Of a stretch of 64,000 nt of DNA, positions 54,030 through 63,731 are shown one piece after another (within the stretch, counting starts at the first letter, position 1; each line of letters opens with the position of its first letter). The position numbers and the translations under genes were made by a program. Below the pieces are notes generated by a model. The model saw only the letters and a list, made by a program, of their open reading frames with translations. It made no database searches and was not told the origin of the DNA. Source of the DNA: UKL13-2 sp947085425 (GTDB lineage: Bacteria > Pseudomonadota > Gammaproteobacteria > Burkholderiales > Usitatibacteraceae); assembly GCA_947085425.1 (NCBI GenBank), contig CAMTWK010000015.1, positions 62,001 to 126,000 of the forward strand, read 5' to 3'.

Positions 54030-56583
54030 TCGGCTTGACCTTGGTCTTTTGTACGATTCTAAAAATCGCCGCGCAAAAATCTTCGGTGATATTTTCTTTA
54101 AAGATGAGCTCGGTCACACCAACGCCGGCCGCTTTTGATCTCAACACTTCGTCGATAAACCCGGAAATGATTGCCACCGGCAAATCTGCACGTATCGTCC
54201 GGATTTCACCGGCAACGTCCAGCCCGGACATGCCCGGCATGTTGTAATCCGTGACTACCAGATCAAAATCGTTTGGACTGCTACGCACAGCCGCCAACGC
54301 CTCTTGTTGGTTGGTAAAGGTGTTGACCACCACCCCCTGTTTGCTGAGCTGTCGATTTACCAAATAGATCAACGACTCATCGTCATCAATATAAAGTATG
54401 CGTGGCATCACCTTGGTTTGCCCGGCGGATTCGGCGCTTGCCACTTTGCCGCTTGCTTGATCTGCCGCGGTGGACACACTGCGGTTGGCAGCCAACGCCG
54501 GCAAATAAATCGTAAACGTTGATCCCACACCCGGGGTGCTCTCAACGACGATGACACCCTCGTGGTTTTCAACAATGCCATGCACCACGGCCAGGCCAAG
54601 CCCGGTGCCCTCATTGACCGCCTTGGTGGTGAAAAAAGGTTCAAACAGGCGCGCCATGGTGTCCGCCGCCATGCCATGCCCACTGTCTTGCATCACCAAC
54701 CTGACCACCTGATTGCCATGTTTGGCGCACAGATCCTGCAATGCGGGGGTTTTGGCGGCCGTCGCCGCATCGATCGAAACCACGCCAAGCCGGATTTCGA
54801 TCCGACCCGGACCGGAGGGTACCGCCTGCATGGCATTGGTGGCCAGATTTAATACCACCTGTTGGAGCTGGGTTGCATCCGCCTGCACCATTGGCAAAAA
54901 ATCATCACAATCAATGGTGAGGGTCAGGCGTGCAGGCAAAGTGGCGCGTAACAATCGCACTGATTCTTCAACCACGGGAAGCAGCGCCATAATCTTCTTG
55001 GCGGTCGGTTGTCGACGGCTGAAAGACAGAATCTGCTGCACAAGATCACGCGCGCGACTGGCCGCTTTGCGGATTTCGGCCAGACTTTCCAACGCCAGTG
55101 GATTGCTACTGGCATCCTGCATCGCCAACTCGGTATTGCCGAGAATAGTGGCGAGGATATTGTTAAAGTCATGCGCCACCCCGCCGGCAAGGGTGCCAAT
55201 GGCCTGCATTTTTTGCCCCTCGCGCAGCTGCGCCTCGAGCGACAGTCTGGAACTTTCCGCTTGCTTGCGTTCTGAAATATCCCTGGCGAGCACAATAAAA
55301 TGTGGCGGCAAACCGGTTTCGGCGGGTTTGCGGGCAATCGACAATTCGAACCAATGAATACGGTCACCGATCAGCAACGAATATTGGCTGCCGCGTGATA
55401 CACCATTTGTATTGGCTTCTCGCAACGCGGCCATGGCAATGTCGGTCACATCCGGCGGCAACAGGTCGGTCATGGTTTTGCCGATTATGTCCTTGGCCGG
55501 CACGGCCAACAGATCCTCTTCGGTTGAGTGAAACGCAAAATACCGGCCATCCAGATCAATCTCAAACAGCAAATCCGGAATGGCCGCCAAGGTGGCATTT
55601 AAATGGCCCAGTGTTTGCTCTGTTTCGTGATTTGCCTGTTCCAATGCCATAACAGTACGGGACAACTCGGTGGTTTTTACCGCGACCCGTTTTCGCAACG
55701 AAAAATTCCAACCCATTAACACAATGACAATCAAGGCAATGCCGAGCACCACGTAGGCCGAATTGCGCACGACATGTGAAGTGCCGGGCCCCACGATTTC
55801 AGAGCCGTACCATTTTCGTTCAATCTGCTCATGTTCAGCCGTGCTGATGCGTCGAAATCCACCCTCAACCACGCTCAATAATGCGCCATTCCCTTTCAGA
55901 ACGGCGCGATGAAATTGACCGGTATAAAGGGGAATGGTGCGCCTAAATTCGTTGGCAATTCCGGCTTGATTCAGCAAGTAAGCCGCCGGCGGAAGGTCCA
56001 TACAAAAAACCCGCACGTCACCTACGGCTGCGGAGGCGATTAACGCCGAATAACTGGTATAACCACGCAGGCTTTCAACGCCGTTCTTACGCAGCATCTC
56101 GATACATGCGTCGCCGTCTTTGACACCGACGGTAAATCCCTTCACAGAGTCAACACTGGAAATTCCGCCAATGCTATCGTGAAAAAATATCGGCACCGGC
56201 AGGGTTGCATAGGGCACCGTGAAATCGTATATTTTTTTGCGTTCGTCTGTCACAAACATGGTGTCAATCACGTCGGCGCGGCCATCACGCATCGTCTGTT
56301 GGGCTGTCGCCCAATTCATGCCCCGCAATTCAACCGCAATCCCGGTGCGTTCCGCCCACAAATCCCATTCATCTTTTAGGATTCCTATGAGCTTCCCAGA
56401 CGAGTCGCGAAAAATAAACGGTGGGTAATTGTCATCGGTGACCACCACAATCGACTTCGGCTTCGCGGCGGTTGTGGCAGGGCTGGTGATATATCCAGGA
56501 GCCGGGGATTCGGCAGCGGCGAGCGTGCCAAATGCGAAAGCAGAGGCCACCATCAATACCAACATCGAGAATGCACGCATCAT
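54025..56583 (-). CDS. Hybrid sensor histidine kinase with solute-binding sensor domain
   Basis: Large signalling protein, about 852 residues from the chosen start. It has a signal peptide (MMRAFSMLVLMVASAFAF), then a periplasmic solute-binding-family-3 domain (about 43-260, with VVTDDNYPPFIFRDSSGK). A membrane helix follows (about 276-292), then a PAS domain (about 330-440) and a HisKA domain with the phosphorylated His in AGGVAHDFNNIL (about 471). A HATPase domain (GLGLAVVHGIVENH) and a C-terminal receiver complete it. The receiver has acidic DDDE and the phospho-acceptor Asp in VVTDYNMPGMSG. The frame is open to 56682; the ATG near 56583 gives a normal signal peptide. It sits immediately upstream of the aot operon, suggesting it senses an amino acid such as arginine. 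Confidence 0.9.
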   Translation of the reverse strand: MMRAFSMLVLMVASAFAFGTLAAAESPAPGYITSPATTAAKPKSIVVVTDDNYPPFIFRDSSGKLIGILKDEWDLWAERTGIAVELRGMNWATAQQTMRDGRADVIDTMFVTDERKKIYDFTVPYATLPVPIFFHDSIGGISSVDSVKGFTVGVKDGDACIEMLRKNGVESLRGYTSYSALIASAAVGDVRVFCMDLPPAAYLLNQAGIANEFRRTIPLYTGQFHRAVLKGNGALLSVVEGGFRRISTAEHEQIERKWYGSEIVGPGTSHVVRNSAYVVLGIALIVIVLMGWNFSLRKRVAVKTTELSRTVMALEQANHETEQTLGHLNATLAAIPDLLFEIDLDGRYFAFHSTEEDLLAVPAKDIIGKTMTDLLPPDVTDIAMAALREANTNGVSRGSQYSLLIGDRIHWFELSIARKPAETGLPPHFIVLARDISERKQAESSRLSLEAQLREGQKMQAIGTLAGGVAHDFNNILATILGNTELAMQDASSNPLALESLAEIRKAASRARDLVQQILSFSRRQPTAKKIMALLPVVEESVRLLRATLPARLTLTIDCDDFLPMVQADATQLQQVVLNLATNAMQAVPSGPGRIEIRLGVVSIDAATAAKTPALQDLCAKHGNQVVRLVMQDSGHGMAADTMARLFEPFFTTKAVNEGTGLGLAVVHGIVENHEGVIVVESTPGVGSTFTIYLPALAANRSVSTAADQASGKVASAESAGQTKVMPRILYIDDDESLIYLVNRQLSKQGVVVNTFTNQQEALAAVRSSPNDFDLVVTDYNMPGMSGLDVAGEIRTIRADLPVAIISGFIDEVLRSKAAGVGVTELIFKENITEDFCAAIFRIVQKTKVKPS

Positions 56584-56875
56584 CCGCAACCGCAGCGTGA
56601 AAAAAACGCATGCCGATGACGGCGGCTTCACCATTGGCAGGGGATCATGATCAGCGTAGTTTTTTTCGGTTCGCACGGGCAAGAAAATTTCCGTCAGGAA
56701 TCATTTGGATTGTCGGCAATGCGGAGAGGGAATGGGTGGCAACCACGGGCGACGGATGTTTCGGCTGACAACGAATTGTAATCGGCGTCCGCTTTACAGA
56801 ACAAGATGCGCAAAAACGCCGGATAATCTGACACTAGATTAATCGAAAAACACCCGCCCCACCATAAAACCGCGA

Positions 56876-58000
56876 CTACTCGCGCATTATTTTCCAATAC
56901 TGATATTTAAGCGTGACCGCACAGCCCAGAATCATGGCCGCCAAGGCCAGAAACGAGCCGACCGCGAGCGTCGACAATCCCGACACACCCTGGCCGATGG
57001 TGCAGCCCATGGCCAATACTCCGCCGGCACCCATCAGGGTCGCGCCGACGAGGTGATTGCGGGTGTCGTCGATATTCATAAAACCCTCCCAACGAAACCG
57101 CTTAAATACAATCGAATAGACAAACGAGCCGAGAATCAGGCCAACCGTCGAGGCAATGCCAAATGTGACCATTAGCGATTTGTCGCTCCACAACATCAAC
57201 AGTTCCAATGAATAACCGATCGGTGCCACAAACGTCAGCGATTCGGCCGCCCGGCTGTTGGTGCCGAAAAACATCATCTCCAAGGTGTCGTTATTCTCGC
57301 CAAAACCAATATTCCCGGTGATATACCAGCCCGCCACCACGGCCAGGCCGTAGCCCAGCCCACCCAACCAGCCGTCGCTGGTCTGGCGAAATTCTTTGCT
57401 CATCAAAACCCAAATCAACATGGCACCGGCAACAATGGCCGCCACACCAATCTGTGCAGCCTTTTTGCTCACACCCATCATGGCCGCAAAAATGGACCCG
57501 AATTCTTGTGTTGCCACCCCACTGGCGGCAAGATCGACCGCCACTTTGTCGATTGACGCCACCCGCCAGACTGCAAACAGGCCTTTCATGGTCATATACG
57601 CCGCGATGCCCAGAAATACAAACACCACCACTGACTTCACGTTGCCGCCACCGATGCGCACCAGCGTGCGGCTGCCGCAACCCGATGCCAGTGTCATGCC
57701 GATACCAAACATCAAGCCGCCGCCGATATACGATAGCCAGGTGACATTGGGGCGTGTGTAAAACGACTTGGAAAGGTCAACCGCGCCCATGGCATACAGC
57801 GCCTGTGCACCAATGATGGCCACCGCCATCGCCAGCACCCACATGCGCATGCGCGACCAATCATTCATATTGACGATATCGGATACCGCGCCGAGCGTAC
57901 AAAACTGGGTGCGCGCGGAAATGGCGCCGAGCACAAACGCCACGGCAAACGAAAGCCAGGCAACCGTGGCGGCCAGATTGGTGGTAGTGGTGGTGTCCAT
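56876..58000 (-). CDS. YeeE/YedE family sulfur transporter
   Basis: Membrane protein of 374 residues in the YeeE/YedE (DUF395) family, which moves thiosulfate or related sulfur compounds. Two repeat halves each carry the family Cys motif: SARTQFCTLGAVSD and LASGCGSRTLVRIGGG in the first, and MGCTIGQGVSGLST in the second. The substrate is inferred from the family. The gap upstream (to 58115) and downstream (56584-56875) contains nothing recognisable. Confidence 0.85.
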   Translation of the reverse strand: MDTTTTTNLAATVAWLSFAVAFVLGAISARTQFCTLGAVSDIVNMNDWSRMRMWVLAMAVAIIGAQALYAMGAVDLSKSFYTRPNVTWLSYIGGGLMFGIGMTLASGCGSRTLVRIGGGNVKSVVVFVFLGIAAYMTMKGLFAVWRVASIDKVAVDLAASGVATQEFGSIFAAMMGVSKKAAQIGVAAIVAGAMLIWVLMSKEFRQTSDGWLGGLGYGLAVVAGWYITGNIGFGENNDTLEMMFFGTNSRAAESLTFVAPIGYSLELLMLWSDKSLMVTFGIASTVGLILGSFVYSIVFKRFRWEGFMNIDDTRNHLVGATLMGAGGVLAMGCTIGQGVSGLSTLAVGSFLALAAMILGCAVTLKYQYWKIMRE

Positions 58001-58115
58001 CGTGTGATTTTACGCATTTCAACGCCGACCGGCAGGTTCAACCCAATCCTGTCCGGTCGGGCGGATTGGCAGCAGTCAGCGCGACCGCTTCGGCCAACAT
58101 CCAAACACTCCGGTG

Positions 58116-58826
58116 TTAGCGCGCGTAACGCGTCGGGTCGGTTAGTCCGGCAGTAACAAAACCGCCCCGGCGCAGTCGGCAGGAGTCACACACACCACAG
58201 GCGCGACCCAGCTCATCGGCCTGATAACATGACACCGTCATGGCGTAGTCCACCCCCAGACGTGTACCTTCCCTGACGATGTCGGCCTTGGTCATATGAA
58301 TAACCGGCGTATGAATGGTCAGTGCGTCGCCATCCACACCAGCCTCACCCGCCTCCACACCGGCCTTGGTTGCGAGCCGCGCCATGGTCTGAAACGCGGC
58401 GACATATTCCGGACGGCAGTCCGGGTATCCGGAGTAATCAACCGCATTCATGCCGGCAAAAATATTCGGTGCCCGCAGGGTTTCCGCCCACGCCATCGCA
58501 ACCGACAGAAAAATAGTATTGCGTGCCGGCACATAGGTGACGGGAATGCCGGGCTCTGTACGGGTTGGCAGATCAATCGAGTTGTCGGTGAGCGCCGAGC
58601 CACCCCAGGAGGTCAAGTCAAAATGCAATACTCGGTGCTGCTTTGCGCCCAGCGCGGCGGCAACACGCGCGGCGGCATCAAGCTCGGTCTTGTGGCGTTG
58701 TCCATAATCGAACGACAACGCATAGGATTCATACCCGCGCTCGCGCGCAATCGCCAGGACGGTGGCCGAATCGAGCCCGCCGGACAGCAGTACCACCGCC
58801 CGCTTTACTTTTTGTTCAGACGCCAC
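58116..58826 (-). CDS. queC: 7-cyano-7-deazaguanine synthase
   Basis: Converts 7-carboxy-7-deazaguanine to preQ0 in queuosine synthesis. It has 236 residues. The ATP-pyrophosphatase motif is VLLSGGLDSATVLA, the middle has SWGGSALTDNSID, and the C-terminal zinc site is CYQADELGRACGVCDSC. It overlaps queE by 11 bp and lies downstream of the Tol-Pal genes, as in many proteobacteria. Confidence 0.97.
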   Translation of the reverse strand: MASEQKVKRAVVLLSGGLDSATVLAIARERGYESYALSFDYGQRHKTELDAAARVAAALGAKQHRVLHFDLTSWGGSALTDNSIDLPTRTEPGIPVTYVPARNTIFLSVAMAWAETLRAPNIFAGMNAVDYSGYPDCRPEYVAAFQTMARLATKAGVEAGEAGVDGDALTIHTPVIHMTKADIVREGTRLGVDYAMTVSCYQADELGRACGVCDSCRLRRGGFVTAGLTDPTRYAR

Positions 58827-59592
58827 GGGTTTCGCCCCAAATCATTTTGTGCAATTGCACCTGCGCCCGCACCGGCAATCGATCCCGCAAAATCCACGCC
58901 GCCAACAACGCCATGTCTACCTGTCCAAACGAGGGCGAAAACAACACCGGACAAATATTATTCAAACCTTTTTCCTGAAGGATTTGCCGCGACCAGTGGT
59001 AGTCAGCCTCGGACGTGATCACAAATTTTATTTCATCACGGACGTTCAGGTGCGCAATATTTTCCCAGCGGTTTTTGCCGTCCTCGCCAGACCCCGGCGT
59101 TTTGATATCGACAATACGCGAGACACGCGAGTCCACCGCCGTCAGATCGATGGCACCGCTGGTTTCCAATGAAACCGAATAACCTCCGTCACACAGTCGC
59201 GTCAATAACGGCCAGCAACTTTTTTGCGCGAGCGGCTCGCCACCGGTGACACAGATGTATTGGGGTTGGTAACCGGCCACTTCCAGCAACACGTCATCAA
59301 TTGTGCGGGTCTTGCCCTCATGAAACGCGTAAGCCGTATCGCAGTAGTGACAACGCAGCGGGCAACCGGTCAAACGCACAAAAACGGTCGGCAAGCCTAC
59401 CCGCGAAGATTCACCCTGCAACGAAAAAAATATTTCATTGATGCGAATTTCATTGCCGCGTGTGCGGACAAACTCACTGGGTTTGGCAAACGAGATTGCC
59501 CGACTTTCGCCACCCAAGGCAGCAGCCGACACACCACTCTCTTCGGCGGCGCTGTTGCGCACAGCGGCGGGAATCTTGGTTTCAACATTCAT
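58816..59592 (-). CDS. queE: 7-carboxy-7-deazaguanine synthase
   Basis: Radical SAM enzyme of queuosine synthesis, 258 residues. The start of the fold is RINEIFFSLQGESSRVG near residue 50. The cluster cysteines are in CPLRCHYCDT, with ICVTGGEPLAQ as the SAM-binding motif. The N-terminal ~45 residues before the fold are non-conserved and rich in Ala/Ser, so a later start is possible. It follows cpoB by 11 bp. Confidence 0.95.
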   Translation of the reverse strand: MNVETKIPAAVRNSAAEESGVSAAALGGESRAISFAKPSEFVRTRGNEIRINEIFFSLQGESSRVGLPTVFVRLTGCPLRCHYCDTAYAFHEGKTRTIDDVLLEVAGYQPQYICVTGGEPLAQKSCWPLLTRLCDGGYSVSLETSGAIDLTAVDSRVSRIVDIKTPGSGEDGKNRWENIAHLNVRDEIKFVITSEADYHWSRQILQEKGLNNICPVLFSPSFGQVDMALLAAWILRDRLPVRAQVQLHKMIWGETRGV

Positions 59593-59603
59593 ATTGCGAC
59601 GCT

Positions 59604-60557
59604 CTAGCGGCGTAATCCGCCGAGTCGGGTGCGCGCCTTGGCGGCCGCGTCGGACTGCGGATATTTGGCGATGATGTCTTCGTAACTGTTGCGCGCCGAA
59701 CCCGCATCGCCCATTTCCATTTGCGCACTGGCGATCACCAATAACGCATCGGGCGCTTTGCCTGATTCGGGGAATCGTTTGATCAGCGACTCCTGAGTGG
59801 CGCGCGCCTCACGAAAATCCTTCAAATTAAATTGCGCGAGACCGATCCAGTAAACCGCATTCGGCACCAACTGGCTTTGCGAGAAATCTGTGACAAAAGT
59901 TTGAAACGCCTTCATTGCGGCGGAAAAATCACCGCGGCGAAATGCCACCGAGCCGACGTCATACGCACGATTTTCTTTATCACGCACAGCCGCTTCGCCG
60001 GCGCTATTTGCAGCAGACGTTGCTGCCGACGGTGCCGCTGATCCAGCGGTGGTTGCGGTGACATTGCCTGCGCCAGCCGCGTCTGCCAATACAAGCCCTG
60101 CCGCAGCCGGCGTCACGCCGCTATTCAGACCGATGGTTACGCCGTTTGCAACGCCGCCTGGCGGGGTGCCGCCGGTGCCGCCGATAGACGCGACCCGACC
60201 ACCCTCCAAAGGTCGCAACCTTGCATCAATATCAAAGTAGAAATCTTTCTGCCGCTTTTGTAACTGTTCATTTTGATTCGTCAACACTTCAATGTGCCCG
60301 CGCAAACGCGCCAACTCGTTATTCAACGCCTCAATCTGATTCAAAAGCTGAATAATGCCCAGCCCTTTGATCGACTCATCGAGCTTGATGAAGCGTGCTT
60401 CATTGTCCTTATTTTGCGCTTCGACCTTTTCGGTCAGCGACTTGATGCTTTTACGCGCTTCGTCATCATCAAACAAGCCGGCTTGCGCACCGGCTGAAAA
60501 AAATACCACCAGCGGCATCATCAGACAAGCCGCGGCTTTTCTGCCGCTGCGTCGCAT
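59604..60557 (-). CDS. cpoB: Cell division coordinator CpoB (YbgF)
   Basis: Periplasmic TPR protein of the Tol-Pal system. From the ATG at 60557 it has 317 residues: a signal peptide ending SAGAQA, then an N-terminal coiled coil (SIKSLTEKVEAQ onward to about residue 100), a Gly/Ala-rich linker, and C-terminal TPR repeats. The repeat YDVGSVAFRRGDFSAAMKAF and YWIGLAQFNLKDFREA are typical. An ATG at 60611 gives an 18-residue longer N-terminus with a longer signal n-region; the shorter form with GGAAA upstream is preferred. CpoB links peptidoglycan synthesis to outer-membrane constriction. Confidence 0.92.
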   Translation of the reverse strand: MRRSGRKAAACLMMPLVVFFSAGAQAGLFDDDEARKSIKSLTEKVEAQNKDNEARFIKLDESIKGLGIIQLLNQIEALNNELARLRGHIEVLTNQNEQLQKRQKDFYFDIDARLRPLEGGRVASIGGTGGTPPGGVANGVTIGLNSGVTPAAAGLVLADAAGAGNVTATTAGSAAPSAATSAANSAGEAAVRDKENRAYDVGSVAFRRGDFSAAMKAFQTFVTDFSQSQLVPNAVYWIGLAQFNLKDFREARATQESLIKRFPESGKAPDALLVIASAQMEMGDAGSARNSYEDIIAKYPQSDAAAKARTRLGGLRR

Positions 60558-60676
60558 TGTTTCCGATCGGCAAGACCTGCCCAACATTTTATTCAACTTG
60601 ATTCTCATCATTTCATCTTCTATAACCCGGTCTGGCGCAACCGGCAAACCGCGGGTAGCGCCAGACAATCGACGAT

Positions 60677-61219
60677 TTATTCGCCGTCGTAAACAATTTC
60701 TACACGACGATTTTGGCTCCACGCCGACTCGTCATTGCCCTGCGCGCGTGGTTTATCTTCGCCAAAACTGACGGTCTCCATACGTTCGTTGCCCACACCC
60801 AACAAATTGGTGGCTTTGCGCACCGCGTCGCCGCGTCGCTGGCCGAGGGCCATGTTGTACTCACGTGAGCCACGCTCGTCGGCGTGCCCTTCCAGACGGA
60901 TCTTGCGGCCCCGATTGTCCGCCAGATATTTTGCGTGCGCCTGAATAATGGCTTGAAATTCGCTTTTTACCGTGTCCTTGTCGTAGTCAAAATAAATGAT
61001 GCGCTTCGACAAAATATTGTTGGGGTCTTTTAACGGGTTGACCGCGACCACTGCCGCAAGAGGTACCGGCGTCGGCGTCGGCGTTGCCGCTGGCGTTGTC
61101 ACCGCCGCAGTAGGAGTACGGGTTTCGACCGGCACTTCTTTGACCGGCTGTTTGCTCGCACAACCAGCGAGCGATACTGCAACAACTGAAATCATTCCCA
61201 ATAGCAATTTCTTATTCAT
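60677..61219 (-). CDS. pal: Peptidoglycan-associated lipoprotein Pal
   Basis: Outer-membrane lipoprotein of 180 residues. The lipobox is VSLAGC, so Cys is lipidated. A Pro/Thr/Val-rich linker follows (about 25-65), then an OmpA-like peptidoglycan-binding domain with YFDYDKDTVKSEF and the LEGHADERGSREYNMALGQR motif. The ATG at 61219 has AAGGAG upstream, so the longer frame to 61354 is rejected. The 337-bp gap to tolB is unusual. Confidence 0.96.
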   Translation of the reverse strand: MNKKLLLGMISVVAVSLAGCASKQPVKEVPVETRTPTAAVTTPAATPTPTPVPLAAVVAVNPLKDPNNILSKRIIYFDYDKDTVKSEFQAIIQAHAKYLADNRGRKIRLEGHADERGSREYNMALGQRRGDAVRKATNLLGVGNERMETVSFGEDKPRAQGNDESAWSQNRRVEIVYDGE

Positions 61220-61426
61220 TTCTTGCTCCTTATTAGTCGGACAAAATTGATACCAACAGCCAGCACAATAGCGGCAGACTTCCAATCGGCGCCAGTGCCT
61301 TACGCCATCACACCTTTCACCATGGCACCTTACACCAAAATCTTCTGACTGCAAAATTTGTCGAGTTGATTGCTCTGATGGACAGCAGATGTAGTGCTTC
61401 GTTCTGTTTAGAGCTCATTAAAGTCA

Positions 61427-61495
61427 TTAACCACAAATAAACACAGTTGGCTCATCCGGTTTTGTCCGTGTTCATCTGTGTTTATCTGTGGTTAA
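61427..61495. repeat. Inverted repeat in the tolB-pal gap
   Basis: TTAACCACAAATAAACACAG (61427-61446) pairs with CTGTGTTTATCTGTGGTTAA (61476-61495) with one mismatch, separated by 29 bases that themselves contain a weak secondary palindrome. Sequences of the type ACCACAGATAAACACAGATG recur in many proteobacterial genomes. It occupies the middle of the 337-bp gap between tolB and pal. The rest of the gap holds no gene I can support. Confidence 0.8.
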
Positions 61496-61556
61496 CGCTC
61501 TTTTTACACAATTATTAACTCGCAATAATTACGAATCACAATACAGGAACGCCCCT

Positions 61557-62864
61557 CTACCGACCGGTCGCCGGGCGGGTATACGGGCCCCAGCTGGGTT
61601 CACGAACGTCGCCATTTTGCGACGTCAACCGCTGTTTAACCCGACCATCAACCGAAACCGAACCTAAACTACCGCGTCCGGCCACTTTCGACTCAAACAA
61701 AATGGTGCGGCCATTGGGTGAAAAGCTCGGCGAGTCGTCGCGCGGGCCGTCCGTGAGCACATTGATCAATCCGGTTGCGAGCTCGATGGTGGCAATTCGT
61801 AATTTGCCGTCTTCACGACTGACAAACGCCACCAGTTTGCCATCCGGGCTCATGCGCGGTGTGGTGTTGTAGTTGCCTTCAAAGGTCAATCGTTTCACCG
61901 CTCCGCCGCTCGCGGAGACCGAATAAAGTTGTGGTCCACCGGATCGATCCGAAAAAAACACAACGGTTTTACCATCGGGTGTATAGGTGGGGCCACTGTC
62001 AATGGAATTACTTTCAGTGATACGACGCGGCTCACCGCCGCCCGCCGGAATTGCGTAAATCTGCGACACCGCGTCCCGCGACAACGCCAGCAGCAGGCTG
62101 TTGCCGTCCGGCGACCACGACGGTGCGTAATTGTCACCCTTGAAATTGGCGACCACTTTACGTTGGCCGGTGATCAAATCCTGGATCACCACGTTGGATT
62201 TGCGCGACTCAAAGGTGACGTAGGCGAGTTTGCTGCCATCTGGTGACCACTTCGGTGAGCCGATCGGCTCGTTTGAGGCCAGCACCGTCTGCGGATTAAA
62301 ACCATCGGCATCGGCCACCTGTAACTCAAAGCGTTGGCCGCGTTTTAAAACGTAGGCCATTTTGGTTGAGAATACGCCGCGCTCCCCGGTCAATTTTTCA
62401 TAAATCTCATCGGCGATACGATGGGCCGTGGCACGAAACTGGGTGGCACTGGCAATAATTTGACCGGAGGCGATTTGATTTTGTTTGGCAACATCAAACA
62501 ATCGATAACGAATTTCATATTTGCCATCGGCTTGCAAAGTGATGTCGCCAATCATCAGCGCCTCGGCCATACGGGTTGTCCAGTCAACATAGTTGACTTC
62601 GGACGGCTCGGTCGGCAATTGACTGATGGCCCCGGTGGTCACCAGCCGAAACAGGCCGGTGCGGGCAAGATTGTTGATGATAATCGGCGTCAAATTTTGC
62701 GGCGCTTGTGCTTCACCACGAAATTCAACAATCGCAATCGGGATCTGCCGCCCGGCGCTGGTGGTGACATCAATGGTTAATTGGGCGTTGGCGCTGGTGG
62801 CAAAGCCCAACAGACCAGCCACCAGCAATATGAGATAAGTTTTCGCGTTAAAATAATTATTCAT
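61557..62864 (-). CDS. tolB: Tol-Pal system beta-propeller TolB
   Basis: Periplasmic TolB of 435 residues. The signal peptide ends TSANAQ near residue 28. An N-terminal domain (about 30-170) is followed by a six-bladed propeller with repeated PxWSPDGxxLAYV units (GSPKWSPDGSKLAYVTF, APSWSPDGNSLLLA, TPRMSPDGKLVAFVS). TolB links Pal to TolA. It lies 2 bp after tolA, so it is surely in the tol operon. Confidence 0.97.
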   Translation of the reverse strand: MNNYFNAKTYLILLVAGLLGFATSANAQLTIDVTTSAGRQIPIAIVEFRGEAQAPQNLTPIIINNLARTGLFRLVTTGAISQLPTEPSEVNYVDWTTRMAEALMIGDITLQADGKYEIRYRLFDVAKQNQIASGQIIASATQFRATAHRIADEIYEKLTGERGVFSTKMAYVLKRGQRFELQVADADGFNPQTVLASNEPIGSPKWSPDGSKLAYVTFESRKSNVVIQDLITGQRKVVANFKGDNYAPSWSPDGNSLLLALSRDAVSQIYAIPAGGGEPRRITESNSIDSGPTYTPDGKTVVFFSDRSGGPQLYSVSASGGAVKRLTFEGNYNTTPRMSPDGKLVAFVSREDGKLRIATIELATGLINVLTDGPRDDSPSFSPNGRTILFESKVAGRGSLGSVSVDGRVKQRLTSQNGDVREPSWGPYTRPATGR

Positions 62865-62866
62865 GG

Positions 62867-63712
62867 TTACCGTTCGTGTTCAATTCTCAAATTAAGTTCA
62901 GGACGGCCGCCTAAAATTGTCGGGTCTTCCGGCAACGGCCACTGGCGAATGCCATTAATTGCGCGCTCGACCGAATCGTCATAGATCCGATTTCCGGAAG
63001 GCCGGACAATTTGCGCATCCAGAACCGCGCCGTTTTTCAATAGCCGCAAGCGCACCTCAACAATCGGTTTGCCGGTCACCGAATCGGGAATATTCGCGCG
63101 GCTACGAATCAACGCACCGATTTTCGCCGCGTAATCATTCACCGCGCGTTGCCGCGCACCGGCCAAAGACGCCTCGCGTGCCTCCACCTCCGCACGCAAC
63201 TTTTCTTCCGCTACCTTGCGTTTCGCGTCCTCGGCTTTTTTTGCCTTATCTTCATCGGCCTTTTTTTTGTCGTCGAGCCGCTTATTTTCATCCCGCTTTA
63301 GTTGTTCCGCCTTCAGCTTTTCGTCCCGCTCTTTTTTTGCCTTAAGCGCAATATCGGCCTTGGATGGCTCAACCGACACCGGTTTGGCTGGAATGGATTT
63401 TGGTGGCGGTGGCGGCTCCACTGCCTTGACGACCGGCTCCGGTGGCGTTGGCTCCACCGGCGACGGGGTGGGCAATTGGGGCGCACTGACCGGCGGAAAA
63501 TCGCGCCACAACTCCGCACTTAACGGCACCGTCACTTTGACCTGCCACGATACGCCAAAAATAATCAGCGCAAAAAAACCAATGTGCACCACCAAAGCAA
63601 ATAATGCCGCCGGCAACTTGCCGATTTCTTCGCGACGCCTCAGCACGGCGCGGCCGGTTGCCGACAGCTTGGGCGGGTGATTGTTGGGCGGCGGTGAGAT
63701 GGTGGCGGCCAT
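62867..63712 (-). CDS. tolA: Tol-Pal system protein TolA
   Basis: Inner-membrane-anchored TolA, 281 residues. The membrane helix is FALVVHIGFFALIIFGVSW (about 38-56). A Pro-rich segment (PTPSPVEPTPPEPVVKAV) and a long Lys/Asp/Glu/Ala helix (about 115-185) follow. The C-terminal globular domain has the TonB-like pattern with VRLRLLKNGAVLDAQIVRPS. It transmits the proton motive force from TolQR to Pal/TolB. It follows tolR by 19 bp. Confidence 0.94.
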   Translation of the reverse strand: MAATISPPPNNHPPKLSATGRAVLRRREEIGKLPAALFALVVHIGFFALIIFGVSWQVKVTVPLSAELWRDFPPVSAPQLPTPSPVEPTPPEPVVKAVEPPPPPKSIPAKPVSVEPSKADIALKAKKERDEKLKAEQLKRDENKRLDDKKKADEDKAKKAEDAKRKVAEEKLRAEVEAREASLAGARQRAVNDYAAKIGALIRSRANIPDSVTGKPIVEVRLRLLKNGAVLDAQIVRPSGNRIYDDSVERAINGIRQWPLPEDPTILGGRPELNLRIEHER

Positions 63713-63731
63713 GTTCAGTTGGGCAGCCGAA

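Noticed and set aside
56694..56897. Minus-strand open frame in the gap before the hybrid kinase
   Set aside because: 67 codons overlapping the YeeE end, without a ribosome site or recognisable protein pattern.
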